Numbered from the stretch's first letter, positions 1-9,092 are shown. The stretch is DNA of 59,441 nt from an uncultured Bacteroides sp. (GCA_905198575.1 CAJKDC010000005.1:1-59441); one strand, 5' to 3'. A program made the numbers and translations. The notes: a model not told the origin generated them from the letters alone.

Positions 1-112
1 TGTCCAGACGACGTTTGTTAGCCGGGTTCACCAGTTTCTGGTGAGCTTTATAATTAGTCCATTTCTCAGCTATCGGGCCTTCAGGAATCTTAGAATCTAA
101 TATTTTAGTCAT
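1..112 (-). CDS. sdhA: Succinate dehydrogenase/fumarate reductase flavoprotein subunit, N-terminal fragment
   Basis: Only the first 37 codons are inside the window; the gene continues past base 1. The visible peptide begins MTKILDSKIPEG and continues through AEKWTNYKAHQKLV, which I recognise as the N-terminus of the Bacteroides fumarate reductase/succinate dehydrogenase flavoprotein. The FAD-binding and catalytic parts lie outside. It follows the cytochrome b subunit by 35 bases on the same strand, the usual C-A-B order. In this group the complex mainly works as a quinol:fumarate reductase that makes succinate at the cytoplasmic membrane. The call rests on a short peptide plus context. Confidence 0.85.
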   Translation of the reverse strand, partial: MTKILDSKIPEGPIAEKWTNYKAHQKLVNPANKRRLD

Positions 113-147
113 AATGTTTTCAATTTAAATCAGTTACACTTTTAAGA

Positions 148-837
148 TTAGCAAGCACCGCAACCCATCATGTTCTTCAGGAAGAATACAATAGCTACAA
201 GAGCAAAGCCCAATACGATGATTGTAGAGTAGATGTTAGAGATACATTTCCAACGGTTAATCCAAATCTTGTTGTTCCATCCCAATGACTGCATTGAGCT
301 CCAGAATCCGTGTGTAAGGTGGAACCAAAGTGCTGCAAGCCATACAAGATACAAAATAAAGAACACTGGGTTAGAGAATGTCTGCATGATGTAACCGTAA
401 CCGTCTGTTGCGTGAAGACCACCCAACATTGGTTCGTGAATAATTTCTGCAAACTGCATTTTGTACCAGAAGTTAACAAAGTGCAGGGCAAGACCAAGGA
501 TTACCACTACACCTAAAGCCAACATGTTCTGAGATGCCCATTCTACATTTTTTGGACGTGCAGTAACTGCATAACGTTCGTTACCACGTGCTGCACGGTT
601 CTGGATTGTCAGCCAGAATGCGTAAAGAATGTGAATTACAAACAAAGCGGCCAAACCTACAGTTGCTACCAATGCGTACCAGTTGGCACCCAGGAATTCG
701 CAAATCATGTTGTATGCCTCACCTGAGAACAATGCAACAAGGTTCATCGCCATGTGAAATGTCAGAAAGAGGACAAGGGCAATGCCTGTAACGCTCATCA
801 CCACTTTCCTACCGATAGATGAATTACTTAACCACAT
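148..837 (-). CDS. sdhC: Succinate dehydrogenase/fumarate reductase cytochrome b subunit
   Basis: A 229-residue integral membrane protein, the length usual for the single-subunit diheme cytochrome b anchor (SdhC/FrdC, Bacteroides/B. subtilis type). Five hydrophobic segments are visible, starting near residues 12, 55, 105, 150 and 200, with His residues in or near the membrane segments (for example TFHMAMN near residue 27 and LTHGFW near 173) that can serve as heme ligands. It anchors the flavoprotein and iron-sulfur subunits and passes electrons from menaquinol to fumarate. It is the first gene of a leftward operon, with sdhA next. A TAnnTTTG box lies about 70 bases upstream of the start. Confidence 0.93.
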   Translation of the reverse strand: MWLSNSSIGRKVVMSVTGIALVLFLTFHMAMNLVALFSGEAYNMICEFLGANWYALVATVGLAALFVIHILYAFWLTIQNRAARGNERYAVTARPKNVEWASQNMLALGVVVILGLALHFVNFWYKMQFAEIIHEPMLGGLHATDGYGYIMQTFSNPVFFILYLVWLAALWFHLTHGFWSSMQSLGWNNKIWINRWKCISNIYSTIIVLGFALVAIVFFLKNMMGCGAC

Positions 838-906
838 AAATGATTGAATTTAAATTATTTAATTGTTTAAAATAAAAATTCGATTTTGAATGGGACATTT
901 ACTCCA

Positions 907-914
907 CAAAAGTA
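907..914 (-). promoter_or_regulatory. Promoter -7 box of the sdhC operon
   Basis: On the minus strand this reads TACTTTTG, a full match to the Bacteroides -7 consensus TAnnTTTG. It lies about 70 bases before the sdhC start codon and implies a short AT-rich leader. Confidence 0.6.
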
Positions 915-982
915 GGAAATTATGCTGAGAATACAAGGGATTATAGAAATTTTTCTTTATTTGGTGTGCGCTTGTTTTTGAT

Positions 983-990
983 TATCTTTG
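983..990 (+). promoter_or_regulatory. Promoter of the PAP2 phosphatase gene
   Basis: TATCTTTG matches the Bacteroides -7 consensus. A TTTG at 960-963 sits 19 bases upstream, as expected for the -33 element. The box lies downstream of an in-frame GTG at 966, which argues that translation starts at the ATG at 1011. Confidence 0.7.
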
Positions 991-1010
991 CAGAAAATAA
1001 CAGTTCACTT

Positions 1011-1607
1011 ATGAAAAATTGGATATTTATTAGTTTGATTTGCCTGCTGGGAATGACTGTTCAAGTTCAGGCACAGGGATGGGATGCCCGGTCTTTGCAT
1101 AGTATTAATGGATGGAACATGCATGGATTCAGCAAGGGTATCAGCAATTCGGCTCCCTATCTGGTAGTGGGTACTCCTGTCGCAATGGGAGTTTATGCTT
1201 TGGCTGCTAAAAATGACAAGCTCCTGAAAGATGCTATATATATAGGTACAAGTGTAATCGAAGCAACAGTACTGACTTACGGATTGAAATATGCCGTCGG
1301 TCGTACCCGGCCTTACGAGGCTCATCCGGGATACATCATTCCACATGCAATAGAAGATTCTCCTTCATTCCCGTCTGGACATACTGCCGGAGCTTTTTCA
1401 CTGGCTACATCGTTATGTATCAAGTATCCTAAATGGTATGTTATTGCTCCGTCGGCTGCCTGGGCCTGTACTGTCGGAATCAGCCGTATGAATCTGGGGG
1501 TACATTATCCATCGGATGTTATCAGCGGAGCAGCGATTGGTATAGGCTGTGCTTTTGCAAATGTCTATATCAACCGCTGGCTGAACAAAATTTTATTCGG
1601 TGAATGA
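1011..1607 (+). CDS. PAP2-superfamily phosphatase, secreted or membrane-anchored
   Basis: A 198-residue protein with a signal peptide or N-terminal membrane segment (residues 1-21, ending VQAQG). It carries the three phosphatase motifs of type 2 phosphatidic acid phosphatases: a KxxxGRxRP motif (KYAVGRTRP), PSGH (in SFPSGHTAG) and SRxNxGxHYPSD (SRMNLGVHYPSD). The two histidines and the Asp form the catalytic site. The family dephosphorylates lipid phosphates or polyprenyl diphosphates at the periplasmic face; the substrate here cannot be told. I chose ATG 1011 over the in-frame GTG at 966 because the promoter box at 983-990 would lie inside the longer form. Its stop is one base from the end of the convergent S41 protease gene, with no room for a terminator between them. 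Confidence 0.85.
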   Translation: MKNWIFISLICLLGMTVQVQAQGWDARSLHSINGWNMHGFSKGISNSAPYLVVGTPVAMGVYALAAKNDKLLKDAIYIGTSVIEATVLTYGLKYAVGRTRPYEAHPGYIIPHAIEDSPSFPSGHTAGAFSLATSLCIKYPKWYVIAPSAAWACTVGISRMNLGVHYPSDVISGAAIGIGCAFANVYINRWLNKILFGE

Positions 1608-1608
1608 A

Positions 1609-3195
1609 TTACTTCCTCTCCGGGAAAGTCAAGCCAGGTTTCTCCAATAATTCGAGTGCTTTCTTCATTGGGTCACTCAAAGTATTGATTACCTGAAAAT
1701 ACTCGTTCATATCCCATAAGTCACGGGCTATCAACGCTTTCAGTTGTGTTTTAATTAAAGGTAAAGACACACGATATTGCTCTTCATTATAAGGAGCATC
1801 CATATCTTTTCCCATCGTTACCAATTCCTCAAGCATAGAATCTGTCACCTCGAACGAACGGTTAAAATGCTCGAATGTCTTGTACTTTTTCAACCACTCA
1901 CTGCGATGCCTGTCTATTAAACGTACATTAAGCTGAACGATTGCACCTTTATCGCGCAAATTCAAGTAGTATTTAGTAAACATGGTAGTATCAATTGGCA
2001 CAAAATAATCGGGCATGATACCGCCTCCGCCATATACTACACGATTCAGCTTATGGGTACGGAACTTTAATGAATCGGGGAAATGAATGCTATCGGCACT
2101 CTGCATTTCACCGCGGTTGTAGCGTTCTATCAGGTCTTGACTGTAAGCTTCGGCACTTTCATAAGGTTTCTGTATGCAGCGGCCAGCCGGAGTGTAATAA
2201 CGTGCTACCGTAAGACGTATCATAGAACCGTCGGGCAAGTCGATAGGACGCTGAACCAAACCTTTTCCAAAAGTACGCCGACCGATTACGATACCTCTGT
2301 CCCAATCCTGCACAGCACCGGTAACAATCTCAGCCGCAGAAGCTGAATATTCATTCACCAGTACGATAAGACGCCCCTGTTGAAAGGCTCCATTTCCTTT
2401 TGCGTAGAAATCGGCACGCGGCTGTCGTCGTCCTTCCGTGTATACAATCAACTCTTTTTTACCCAAAAACTCGTTGGCCAAGTCAATGGCTGCATTCAGA
2501 TAGCCACCTCCATTACCTTGCAAATCGAGTATCAGGTCTTTCATTCCTTTTTCCTGCAAACGGCCTAGTGCTTCCTTAAACTCATCGGCTGTAGTAGCAG
2601 CAAAACGGTTCAAACAGATGTATCCGGTAGTTGCATTCACCATATAGGCCGCATCCAGACTATGTACAGGTATTTTGTCTCGCTTCAAGGTAAAAGATAG
2701 AAGTCCATCTACCCCTCTGCGCATTACTTTAATATGTACCTCCGTACCCTTGGGGCCCTTCAATCGGCGCATTATATCGTCTGTACTCATTTTTACTCCG
2801 GCAATCACCGTATCATTAACTTCGATGATTCGGTCGCCAGCCAGAATTCCTGCTTTTTCGGAAGGCCCTCCAGAAACCGGCTGAATAACAAACAGTGTAT
2901 CGGTAGCCATATTGAACTGAATACCGATTCCATCGAAATTTCCCTGAAGGGGCTCGTTCAATGCCTTTACTTCTTCCGGTGTAGAATAAGTAGAGTGCGG
3001 ATCCAGTTGTTCAAGCATCTTTATAATGGCTGCTTCTACCAACTTAGGTTCATCGACTTCGTCGACATACAGTCGGGAAATAGCAAACTCGGCCAACTGT
3101 AGCTTACGTGCCGGTGACTGGGCATAATTTTCCTGTGCCAGCAAAGGCATGGCTACAAACAAGGCCAATATGCAGAATTGTATAATTTTTCGCAT
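1609..3195 (-). CDS. S41-family C-terminal processing protease (CtpA/Prc type) with PDZ domain
   Basis: A 528-residue secreted protease. The signal peptide (MRKIIQF through LLAQ) supports starting at the ATG at 3195 rather than the in-frame ATG two codons upstream. A PDZ domain spans roughly residues 85-165 (GIGIQF, then GPSEKAGILAGDRI). The S41 core follows, with the SASAAE nucleophile motif near residue 285 and the general-base Lys in FGKG near residue 311, so both catalytic residues are present. A C-terminal tail of about 200 residues follows. Such proteases trim or degrade periplasmic proteins from exposed C-termini. It is the last gene of a leftward unit with parE and coaD, 32 bases after coaD. 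The natural substrate is unknown. Confidence 0.9.
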   Translation of the reverse strand: MRKIIQFCILALFVAMPLLAQENYAQSPARKLQLAEFAISRLYVDEVDEPKLVEAAIIKMLEQLDPHSTYSTPEEVKALNEPLQGNFDGIGIQFNMATDTLFVIQPVSGGPSEKAGILAGDRIIEVNDTVIAGVKMSTDDIMRRLKGPKGTEVHIKVMRRGVDGLLSFTLKRDKIPVHSLDAAYMVNATTGYICLNRFAATTADEFKEALGRLQEKGMKDLILDLQGNGGGYLNAAIDLANEFLGKKELIVYTEGRRQPRADFYAKGNGAFQQGRLIVLVNEYSASAAEIVTGAVQDWDRGIVIGRRTFGKGLVQRPIDLPDGSMIRLTVARYYTPAGRCIQKPYESAEAYSQDLIERYNRGEMQSADSIHFPDSLKFRTHKLNRVVYGGGGIMPDYFVPIDTTMFTKYYLNLRDKGAIVQLNVRLIDRHRSEWLKKYKTFEHFNRSFEVTDSMLEELVTMGKDMDAPYNEEQYRVSLPLIKTQLKALIARDLWDMNEYFQVINTLSDPMKKALELLEKPGLTFPERK

Positions 3196-3227
3196 AAACA
3201 TAATAAGTTTTATGGGGAACTTAATAC

Positions 3228-3686
3228 TTAAAGATGAATATCCATTCCTTCGGGCAAGAAAGGTGTCACATCTTTCTGATAATGCAAAAGCTCACGCACA
3301 ATGGTAGAGCTGACCGAAGTAAGCTCCGGCTCTGTAAACAGCAAAATAGTCTCTACTCCGGCAAGCTTTCGGTTTACATCGGCTATGGTTTCTTCGTACT
3401 CAAAATCGTGTACGGTACGGATACCACGAATGATAAAACCGGCTCCCTGCTCACGCGCAAAATCTACGGTCAGTCCGTCATACGCTGCAACCTGAATGCA
3501 AGGCTCATCAGCAAACAGACGACGAATCATTTCTACGCGTTTCTCTATCGGGAAATAAGTTTTCTTTTTTTCGTTCACGCCAATTCCGATGATAACCTCA
3601 TCCATAAAAGTCAGCGCTCGCTTTACTACGGAATAATGCCCGATGGTAAACGGGTCGAATGTTCCGGGAAATATGGCTTTTCTCAC
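3228..3686 (-). CDS. coaD: Phosphopantetheine adenylyltransferase
   Basis: CoaD joins ATP and 4'-phosphopantetheine to form dephospho-CoA, the penultimate step of coenzyme A synthesis in the cytosol. The 152-residue length is normal. Visible motifs are the nucleotidyltransferase T/HxGH motif (TIGH, residues 14-17, after FPGTFDPF), RGIR at 87-90 and the ISSTxVR-like SSTIVR at 126-131. It starts 12 bases downstream of the parE stop, so the two are probably co-transcribed. Confidence 0.96.
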   Translation of the reverse strand: MRKAIFPGTFDPFTIGHYSVVKRALTFMDEVIIGIGVNEKKKTYFPIEKRVEMIRRLFADEPCIQVAAYDGLTVDFAREQGAGFIIRGIRTVHDFEYEETIADVNRKLAGVETILLFTEPELTSVSSTIVRELLHYQKDVTPFLPEGMDIHL

Positions 3687-3698
3687 GTCTTTTCTAAA

Positions 3699-5612
3699 TT
3701 AAGGGGTTACAATATCTTCTTCTACCACCAGGTTATCGATGATAAAACTCTGACGCTCCATGGTATTCTTTCCCATGTAGAATTCCAACAGTTCTTTTAC
3801 AGCATCGGTCTTGCGTAAGGTTACTTGCTCCAGACGCATATCTTTTCCAATGAAGTTTCGGAATTCATCCGGTGAAATCTCTCCCAATCCTTTGAATCGG
3901 GTAATCTCCGGATTTGGTCCCAGCTGTTCGATGGCTTTTACCCGTTCTTCATCCGTATAGCAATATATTGTCTCGTATTCAGAACGCCCCCGGCTGTTGC
4001 TTTCTTCTTTAGCCCCTTTTGTGCGCTTTTTCTTGTTACGTACACGGAACAAAGGAGTCTGCAAAATATACACATGTCCCTTCTTTATCAAATCGGGGAA
4101 GAACTGCAGGAAGAATGTAATCATAAGCAAACGGATGTGCATTCCATCGACATCGGCATCGGTAGCCACGATAACCTTGTTGTATCGCAATCCATCCAAT
4201 CCTTCTTCAATGTTCAGGGCAGCCTGCAGCAAGTTGAATTCTTCATTTTCGTAAACCACTTTCTTGGTCAGGCCAAACGAGTTCAAAGGTTTTCCGCGCA
4301 AACTGAATACTGCCTGTGTATTAACATCCCGGCTTTTGGTGATAGAGCCACTGGCCGAGTCTCCCTCGGTGATGAAAATACAGCTTTCTTCCGTACGGTC
4401 TCCTTTTGCATCGTTCAGATGGATTCTGCAGTCGCGCAACTTACGGTTATGCAAATTGGCTTTTTTGGCACGTTCGCGAGCCAGTTTCGTAACACCTGCT
4501 ATTGCCTTGCGCTCCTTTTCTGACTCCTGAATTTTCTGCTGAATAATATCGGCTACATCCGGATATTTGTGCAGGTAGTTATCTACCTCTGTTTTCACAA
4601 AATCGCCCACAAACTTGTTTACACTCGGGCCATCGGGTGCAATGTTGGTAGAGCCCAGCTTGATTTTAGTCTGACTTTCGAATAAAGGCTCCTCTACATT
4701 AATGGCTATAGCAGCCACCAGTCCGTTACGGATATCGGAATAGTCGAAATTCTTATTATAGAATTCCTTGATGGTACGTGCTATATGCTCTTTGAAAGCA
4801 CTTTGATGAGTTCCTCCCTGAGTGGTATGCTGGCCATTCACAAACGAATAATACTCCTCACCATACTGACTGGTATGTGTAAAGGCTATCTCAATATCTT
4901 CTGCCTGTAAATGAATAATCGGGTAAAGTCCGGTTGCAGTCATATTATCATTGAGCAAATCCACCAGTCCGTTACGTGAGTGGATACGCTGGCCGTTGTA
5001 GATAATAGACAAACCTGTATTTAAATAGGTATAGTTACGCAACATTACCTCGATAAATTCCGGACGGAACTTATAGTTGACAAACAGCGTGGCATCAGGC
5101 TCGAAAAATATATAAGTACCATTTTCCTCTGTAGTGTCTTCGGTAAAATCATTTTTCAGCTCACCTTTTTCAAACTGAGCTACACGCACTTTTCCGTCAC
5201 GGTAACTGCGCACCTCAAACCGGCAGCTCAATGCATTTACAGCCTTTACACCGACACCATTCAACCCCACGCTTTTCTTAAATGCCTTGCTGTCGTATTT
5301 ACCTCCGGTATTCAGCATACTTACCGCCTCAATCATCTTACCCTGCGGGATACCACGTCCATAGTCGCGCACGCTTACACGGAGATTATCTTCGATTTCT
5401 ATTTCAATCTTCTTTCCTGCATGCATCTTGAATTCGTCGATACTATTGTCGATAACTTCCTTCAACAGTACGTAGATACCATCTTCGGCATGCGAACCGT
5501 CACCCAGTTTTCCGATATACATACCCGGACGGGTACGTACATGTTCCATATCACTAAGGTGGCGTATGTTGTCTTCGTTATAGGTTACCTGATGCTCTTG
5601 TAATTCTTCCAT
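3699..5612 (-). CDS. parE: DNA topoisomerase IV subunit B
   Basis: ATPase subunit of a type IIA topoisomerase. It has a GHKL ATPase fold (catalytic Glu in KEVIDNSIDE, residues 51-60; DYGRGIP at 83-89), the transducer domain, then a Toprim domain with EGDSASGS near residue 415 and DADVDGMHIR near 487, which supply the Mg2+-binding acidic residues. It ends with the usual KGLGEISPDEF-like segment. At 637 residues without an insert it fits ParE/TopoIV B of Bacteroidetes; GyrB is the alternative, and the adjacency to coaD and the S41 protease supports ParE. It is 9 bases downstream of the acyltransferase-like gene, suggesting an operon. Confidence 0.88.
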   Translation of the reverse strand: MEELQEHQVTYNEDNIRHLSDMEHVRTRPGMYIGKLGDGSHAEDGIYVLLKEVIDNSIDEFKMHAGKKIEIEIEDNLRVSVRDYGRGIPQGKMIEAVSMLNTGGKYDSKAFKKSVGLNGVGVKAVNALSCRFEVRSYRDGKVRVAQFEKGELKNDFTEDTTEENGTYIFFEPDATLFVNYKFRPEFIEVMLRNYTYLNTGLSIIYNGQRIHSRNGLVDLLNDNMTATGLYPIIHLQAEDIEIAFTHTSQYGEEYYSFVNGQHTTQGGTHQSAFKEHIARTIKEFYNKNFDYSDIRNGLVAAIAINVEEPLFESQTKIKLGSTNIAPDGPSVNKFVGDFVKTEVDNYLHKYPDVADIIQQKIQESEKERKAIAGVTKLARERAKKANLHNRKLRDCRIHLNDAKGDRTEESCIFITEGDSASGSITKSRDVNTQAVFSLRGKPLNSFGLTKKVVYENEEFNLLQAALNIEEGLDGLRYNKVIVATDADVDGMHIRLLMITFFLQFFPDLIKKGHVYILQTPLFRVRNKKKRTKGAKEESNSRGRSEYETIYCYTDEERVKAIEQLGPNPEITRFKGLGEISPDEFRNFIGKDMRLEQVTLRKTDAVKELLEFYMGKNTMERQSFIIDNLVVEEDIVTP

Positions 5613-5621
5613 GTATCTATT

Positions 5622-6764
5622 TTAATCTATATCGATCGTCTTTCTAAAAGCACGGCGGCGTTTGTGCAATTCCGATTCGAAAGCACTCCACTGTGCCTGT
5701 ACTTTCTTGTTATCCTCCAATTCCGGATTACTTTCTCCGTATTTGAAACCCATCTTCTGATAGATAGGTACCAAATCATAAAAAAGAAGTGCATTCACAC
5801 CCTTGCTCTGGTATTCCGGCTTCACAGCCACCAACAGCAAATCAAGTGTCTTGGAATGTTTCACAAATAATGCTTTCAGCAAATGATACCATCCAAAGGG
5901 TAGCAGTTTTCCTTTAGCCTTCTGCAAAGCCTCAGACATGGAAGCCATCGAAATTCCTACTGCAACCAGATTCTTTTCGGCATCTTCTACCAAAGTTACC
6001 ATCCGCAAGTCCAGCATCGGCAGATACATCTTTACGTACTGGTCAATCTGTCCCTGCGTCATTTTTGAATAGCCATATAACGGAGCATACGCTTCGTTGA
6101 TAAGGTCGAATATTTTCTGACCGTAATTATACTGTTCTATCTCCTTACGGTTCTTCAGTTTCTTTATCTTCAGATTATATTTCTGCATGATAATTTCGGC
6201 AATACGCACAAACTTATCCGGCAGACGGTCTGGAACTGTCAGTTTGAATTCTACCCAATCAGCAGCTTTCTCATACCCCAAACGCTCCATGTGCTGCGGA
6301 TAATACGGATAGTTATAAATAGTAGCCATAGTACTCAGCTGATCAAAACCTTCTATCAGCATACCTTCAGCATCCATATCGGTAAATCCCAGCGGGCCGA
6401 CAATCTCAGTCATCCCCTTCGATTTTCCCCAACGCTCTACTTCCTGCACCAATGCTTTCGAAACTTCCGGATTATCGATAAAATCAATCCAGCCAAAACG
6501 GACTTCCTTCTTATTCCAAGTTTCGTTTGCACGATGGTTTATAATAGCTGCCACACGTCCCACCAGCTTCCCGTCTTGATAAGCCAGAAAATAATCGGAC
6601 TCACAAAATTCAAAAGCTGCATTTTTCTTGGGCGAAAAAGTATTCAGCATGTCATCGTATAAATCGGGAACCGCATACGGATTATTTTTATATAATTCGT
6701 AATTAAAACGGATAAATGCCTTTAAGTCTTTCTTGTCGGCTACTTTTTTAATTATAATGGCCAT
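5622..6764 (-). CDS. GNAT-like N-acyltransferase of unknown substrate
   Basis: A 380-residue soluble protein with no signal peptide. Residues 1-150 look like a GNAT-type fold (DYFLAYQDGKLVGRVAAIIN, then a glycine-containing segment GPLGFTDMDAEGM). A second region near residues 300-345 (LLLVAVKPEYQSKGVNALLF) resembles the acetyl-CoA-binding motif A with a Q/RxxG-like SKG loop. The protein is common and uncharacterised in Bacteroides; I infer an acyltransferase but cannot name the substrate. It leads the parE-coaD-S41 unit. A weak -7-like box (TATCTTTA) lies about 30 bases upstream of its start. Confidence 0.65.
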   Translation of the reverse strand: MAIIIKKVADKKDLKAFIRFNYELYKNNPYAVPDLYDDMLNTFSPKKNAAFEFCESDYFLAYQDGKLVGRVAAIINHRANETWNKKEVRFGWIDFIDNPEVSKALVQEVERWGKSKGMTEIVGPLGFTDMDAEGMLIEGFDQLSTMATIYNYPYYPQHMERLGYEKAADWVEFKLTVPDRLPDKFVRIAEIIMQKYNLKIKKLKNRKEIEQYNYGQKIFDLINEAYAPLYGYSKMTQGQIDQYVKMYLPMLDLRMVTLVEDAEKNLVAVGISMASMSEALQKAKGKLLPFGWYHLLKALFVKHSKTLDLLLVAVKPEYQSKGVNALLFYDLVPIYQKMGFKYGESNPELEDNKKVQAQWSAFESELHKRRRAFRKTIDID

Positions 6765-6792
6765 TGTATATATTACTATGAATTTCAGGCCA

Positions 6793-6800
6793 TAAAGATA
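6793..6800 (-). promoter_or_regulatory. Possible promoter of the acyltransferase-parE-coaD unit
   Basis: Minus-strand TATCTTTA differs from TAnnTTTG only in the last base and lies about 30 bases from the start codon. The 6765-7311 gap around it (over 500 bases) is AT-rich and I see no gene in it. It holds this box, a small perfect hairpin at 7054-7071 and the promoter of the next rightward gene. Confidence 0.4.
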
Positions 6801-7311
6801 CGAATTTTAATTCTATTTTTCCTTAATTCAAGGTTTTTTCAGTTGGATGTATATATAATATATTAGGTACGCGCGCGAAAAGATTTCTTTTCTAGAACAG
6901 GATAAGTCAAATAGATTTCACAACAATCAAAAAGAATATAAATACACAAATTAGTAACCATTTTAACACAATATATACCAATAAAGAAACAGAATTCACA
7001 TATCAAGCTTTAATTACCGACAACACAAGCAGACACCCGACCTTTCAGAGTACCGTAAAATCACTTTTACGAACCACTACCCGTAAATTTTTAAATCTCA
7101 CAGACTCAACTTTGTATCAGATTTTGCTTTCATCGAAAAAACGACAAAAGAATACTTTATCTTTAACTCTAACTTTCCGCCACATCTTTACTGAGATAAA
7201 CTCACGGCACAAAAATGAGGAACCTTTATCACTGCAATGATCAAACTTTATTTCACTTGAGCAACAATCAACATGTATCGGCTTATTTGTGGAAAATTAT
7301 CAGATTTATCC

Positions 7312-7319
7312 TATTTTTG
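7312..7319 (+). promoter_or_regulatory. Promoter of the GATE-domain gene
   Basis: TATTTTTG matches the Bacteroides -7 consensus. TTTG at 7286-7289 lies 22 bases upstream as a possible -33 element. The start codon of the next gene is 38 bases downstream. Confidence 0.6.
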
Positions 7320-7357
7320 TCAATTGAAGTCAAATATCAACAAACAAACAGAGAGTC

Positions 7358-8590
7358 ATGGTCTTAAACTACATTTGGATAGCTTTTTTTCTGGCTGCAT
7401 TTATTACTGCCGCAATTCGTTTAGTCTTTATGGGAGATACCAGTGTATTCCCCGAAATTATCAACTCTACATTCGAATCCTCCAAAACGGCTTTCGATAT
7501 TTCGCTTGGTCTTACAGGAGTGCTGTCTCTCTGGATGGGAATTATGAAGGTGGGCGAAGCCGGCGGAGTTATCCAGTTTTTCTCCCGCATATTAAGCCCT
7601 GTATTCTGTCGCTTATTTCCGGACATCCCCAAAGGGCATCCGGTTACCGGAAGCATTTTCATGAATCTGGCAGCCAATATGCTGGGACTGGACAATGCCG
7701 CAACGCCACTGGGACTGAAAGCCATGGAAGGACTGCAGGAGCTGAACCCTAAAAAAGATACAGCTACAAATCCCATGATTATGTTTCTGGTATTGAATAC
7801 TTCAGGGCTGACGCTTATTCCTATCAGCATCATGGTGTACCGGGCACAACTTGGGGCAGCGCAACCAACCGATGTGTTTGTACCTATCTTATTGGCTACC
7901 TTCTTTTCTACACTGACCGGTATTCTGGCCGTAAGTGCGTATCAAAAAATTCCGCTCATCAATAAACCGATGCTGTTACTTTTGGGCGGTGTCAGTGTAG
8001 TTGTTGCTGCCATCATCTGGGCTTTCACCACACTGTCCAGAGAGGAGATGAATCTGTACTCGACGAACTTTGCCAATGTTTTCCTGTTTCTTATAATCAT
8101 TGGTTTCATCGGTGCCGGCATACGCAAGCGCATCAATGTATACGATGCTTTCATCGACGGAGCTAAAGAGGGATTCAGTACGGCCGTAAGAATCATCCCT
8201 TATCTGGTTGCTATCCTCGTTGCCATCGGTGTTTTCAGGGCATCGGGCAGCATGGAGTTTCTCATACAGGGTATCGCAAAAATCATCGAATGGTGTGGCA
8301 TCGACAGCAGTTTTGTGGGAGCACTTCCTACTGCAATCATGAAACCGCTGAGCGGCAGTGGTGCCAGAGGAATGATGGTAGATGCCATGAATACTTACGG
8401 AGCCGATTCTTTCGTCGGACGACTGGCTTGCATTTTCCAAGGGTCAACGGATACGACTTTCTATATTCTGGCCGTTTATTTCGGAAGCGTAGGTGTAAGT
8501 AAAACCCGGCATGCTGTAACCTGCGGACTGCTGGCTGATGTTGCCGGTATCATCGCAGCAATATGCATGGGATATTTATTTTTCGGATAA
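7358..8590 (+). CDS. Fused SpmA/SpmB-like nucleoside-recognition (GATE) membrane protein
   Basis: A 410-residue polytopic membrane protein with about eight to ten hydrophobic segments. It has two GATE (nucleoside-recognition) halves: the first near residues 45-160 (LTGVLSLWMGIMKVGEAGG, then NMLGLDNAATPLG) resembles SpmA, the second near 270-390 (AIGVFRASGSMEFLI, then LPTAIMKPLSGSGARG and GSTDTTFY) resembles SpmB. In Bacillus these are separate spore-maturation proteins; Bacteroides do not sporulate, so the name is misleading and the transported substrate is unknown. It is followed after 17 bases by ybeY, which may share its transcript. Confidence 0.85.
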   Translation: MVLNYIWIAFFLAAFITAAIRLVFMGDTSVFPEIINSTFESSKTAFDISLGLTGVLSLWMGIMKVGEAGGVIQFFSRILSPVFCRLFPDIPKGHPVTGSIFMNLAANMLGLDNAATPLGLKAMEGLQELNPKKDTATNPMIMFLVLNTSGLTLIPISIMVYRAQLGAAQPTDVFVPILLATFFSTLTGILAVSAYQKIPLINKPMLLLLGGVSVVVAAIIWAFTTLSREEMNLYSTNFANVFLFLIIIGFIGAGIRKRINVYDAFIDGAKEGFSTAVRIIPYLVAILVAIGVFRASGSMEFLIQGIAKIIEWCGIDSSFVGALPTAIMKPLSGSGARGMMVDAMNTYGADSFVGRLACIFQGSTDTTFYILAVYFGSVGVSKTRHAVTCGLLADVAGIIAAICMGYLFFG

Positions 8591-8607
8591 CTTTAAAAAC
8601 ATAAGAT

Positions 8608-9030
8608 ATGATTACTTTTCAAACAGACGGAGTGGAAATGCCCCGTATCAACGAACAACAAATCAGAAATTGGGTAAAAGCAGTTGCGGCTACTTATCAG
8701 AAGAAAGTAGGTGAAATAGGTTATCTGTTCTGCTCGGACGAACGGATACTGGAGGTGAACAGACAGTTCTTGCAGCACGACTATTATACGGACATCATTA
8801 CATTCGATTACTGCCAAGGCAACCGGATAGCAGGCGACCTTGTGATTAGTCTTGATACCGTACGCACGAATGCAGAGCAGTTTGGTGCCGAATACGAAAC
8901 GGAGTTGAACAGAGTCATCATCCATGGAATTCTGCATCTCTGCGGTATCAACGACAAAGGTCCGGGAGAACGCGAAATCATGGAAGCAGAAGAAAACAAA
9001 GCACTGGCTCTACTGGCAGACATGAAGTAA
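8608..9030 (+). CDS. ybeY: Endoribonuclease YbeY (rRNA maturation)
   Basis: A 140-residue member of the YbeY/UPF0054 family, a zinc-dependent single-strand endoribonuclease that acts in 16S rRNA 3'-end maturation and ribosome quality control. The metal-binding motif is at residues 106-117: HGILHLCGINDK, with His106 and His110. In the canonical form HGxLHLxGYDH a third His sits at the position occupied here by Asp116. The rest (SDERILEVNRQFL, DIITFDY) is typical. It lies 17 bases after the GATE gene and upstream of mnmG, which has its own promoter. Confidence 0.92.
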   Translation: MITFQTDGVEMPRINEQQIRNWVKAVAATYQKKVGEIGYLFCSDERILEVNRQFLQHDYYTDIITFDYCQGNRIAGDLVISLDTVRTNAEQFGAEYETELNRVIIHGILHLCGINDKGPGEREIMEAEENKALALLADMK

Positions 9031-9084
9031 AATGTGTTTAGCTTCTTTTCACGAGCACACTCCTGCTAACCCGCTTATTTTTCG

Positions 9085-9092
9085 TATTTTTG
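9085..9092 (+). promoter_or_regulatory. Promoter of mnmG
   Basis: TATTTTTG, a full -7 consensus match, 25 bases before the mnmG start codon and downstream of the ybeY stop. Confidence 0.6.

Noticed and set aside
7054..7071. CGTAAAA/TTTTACG hairpin in the 6.8-7.3 kb gap as a terminator or operator
   Set aside because: It has no T run on either strand and is not placed at a gene end; the stem is AT-rich and only 7 bp long.
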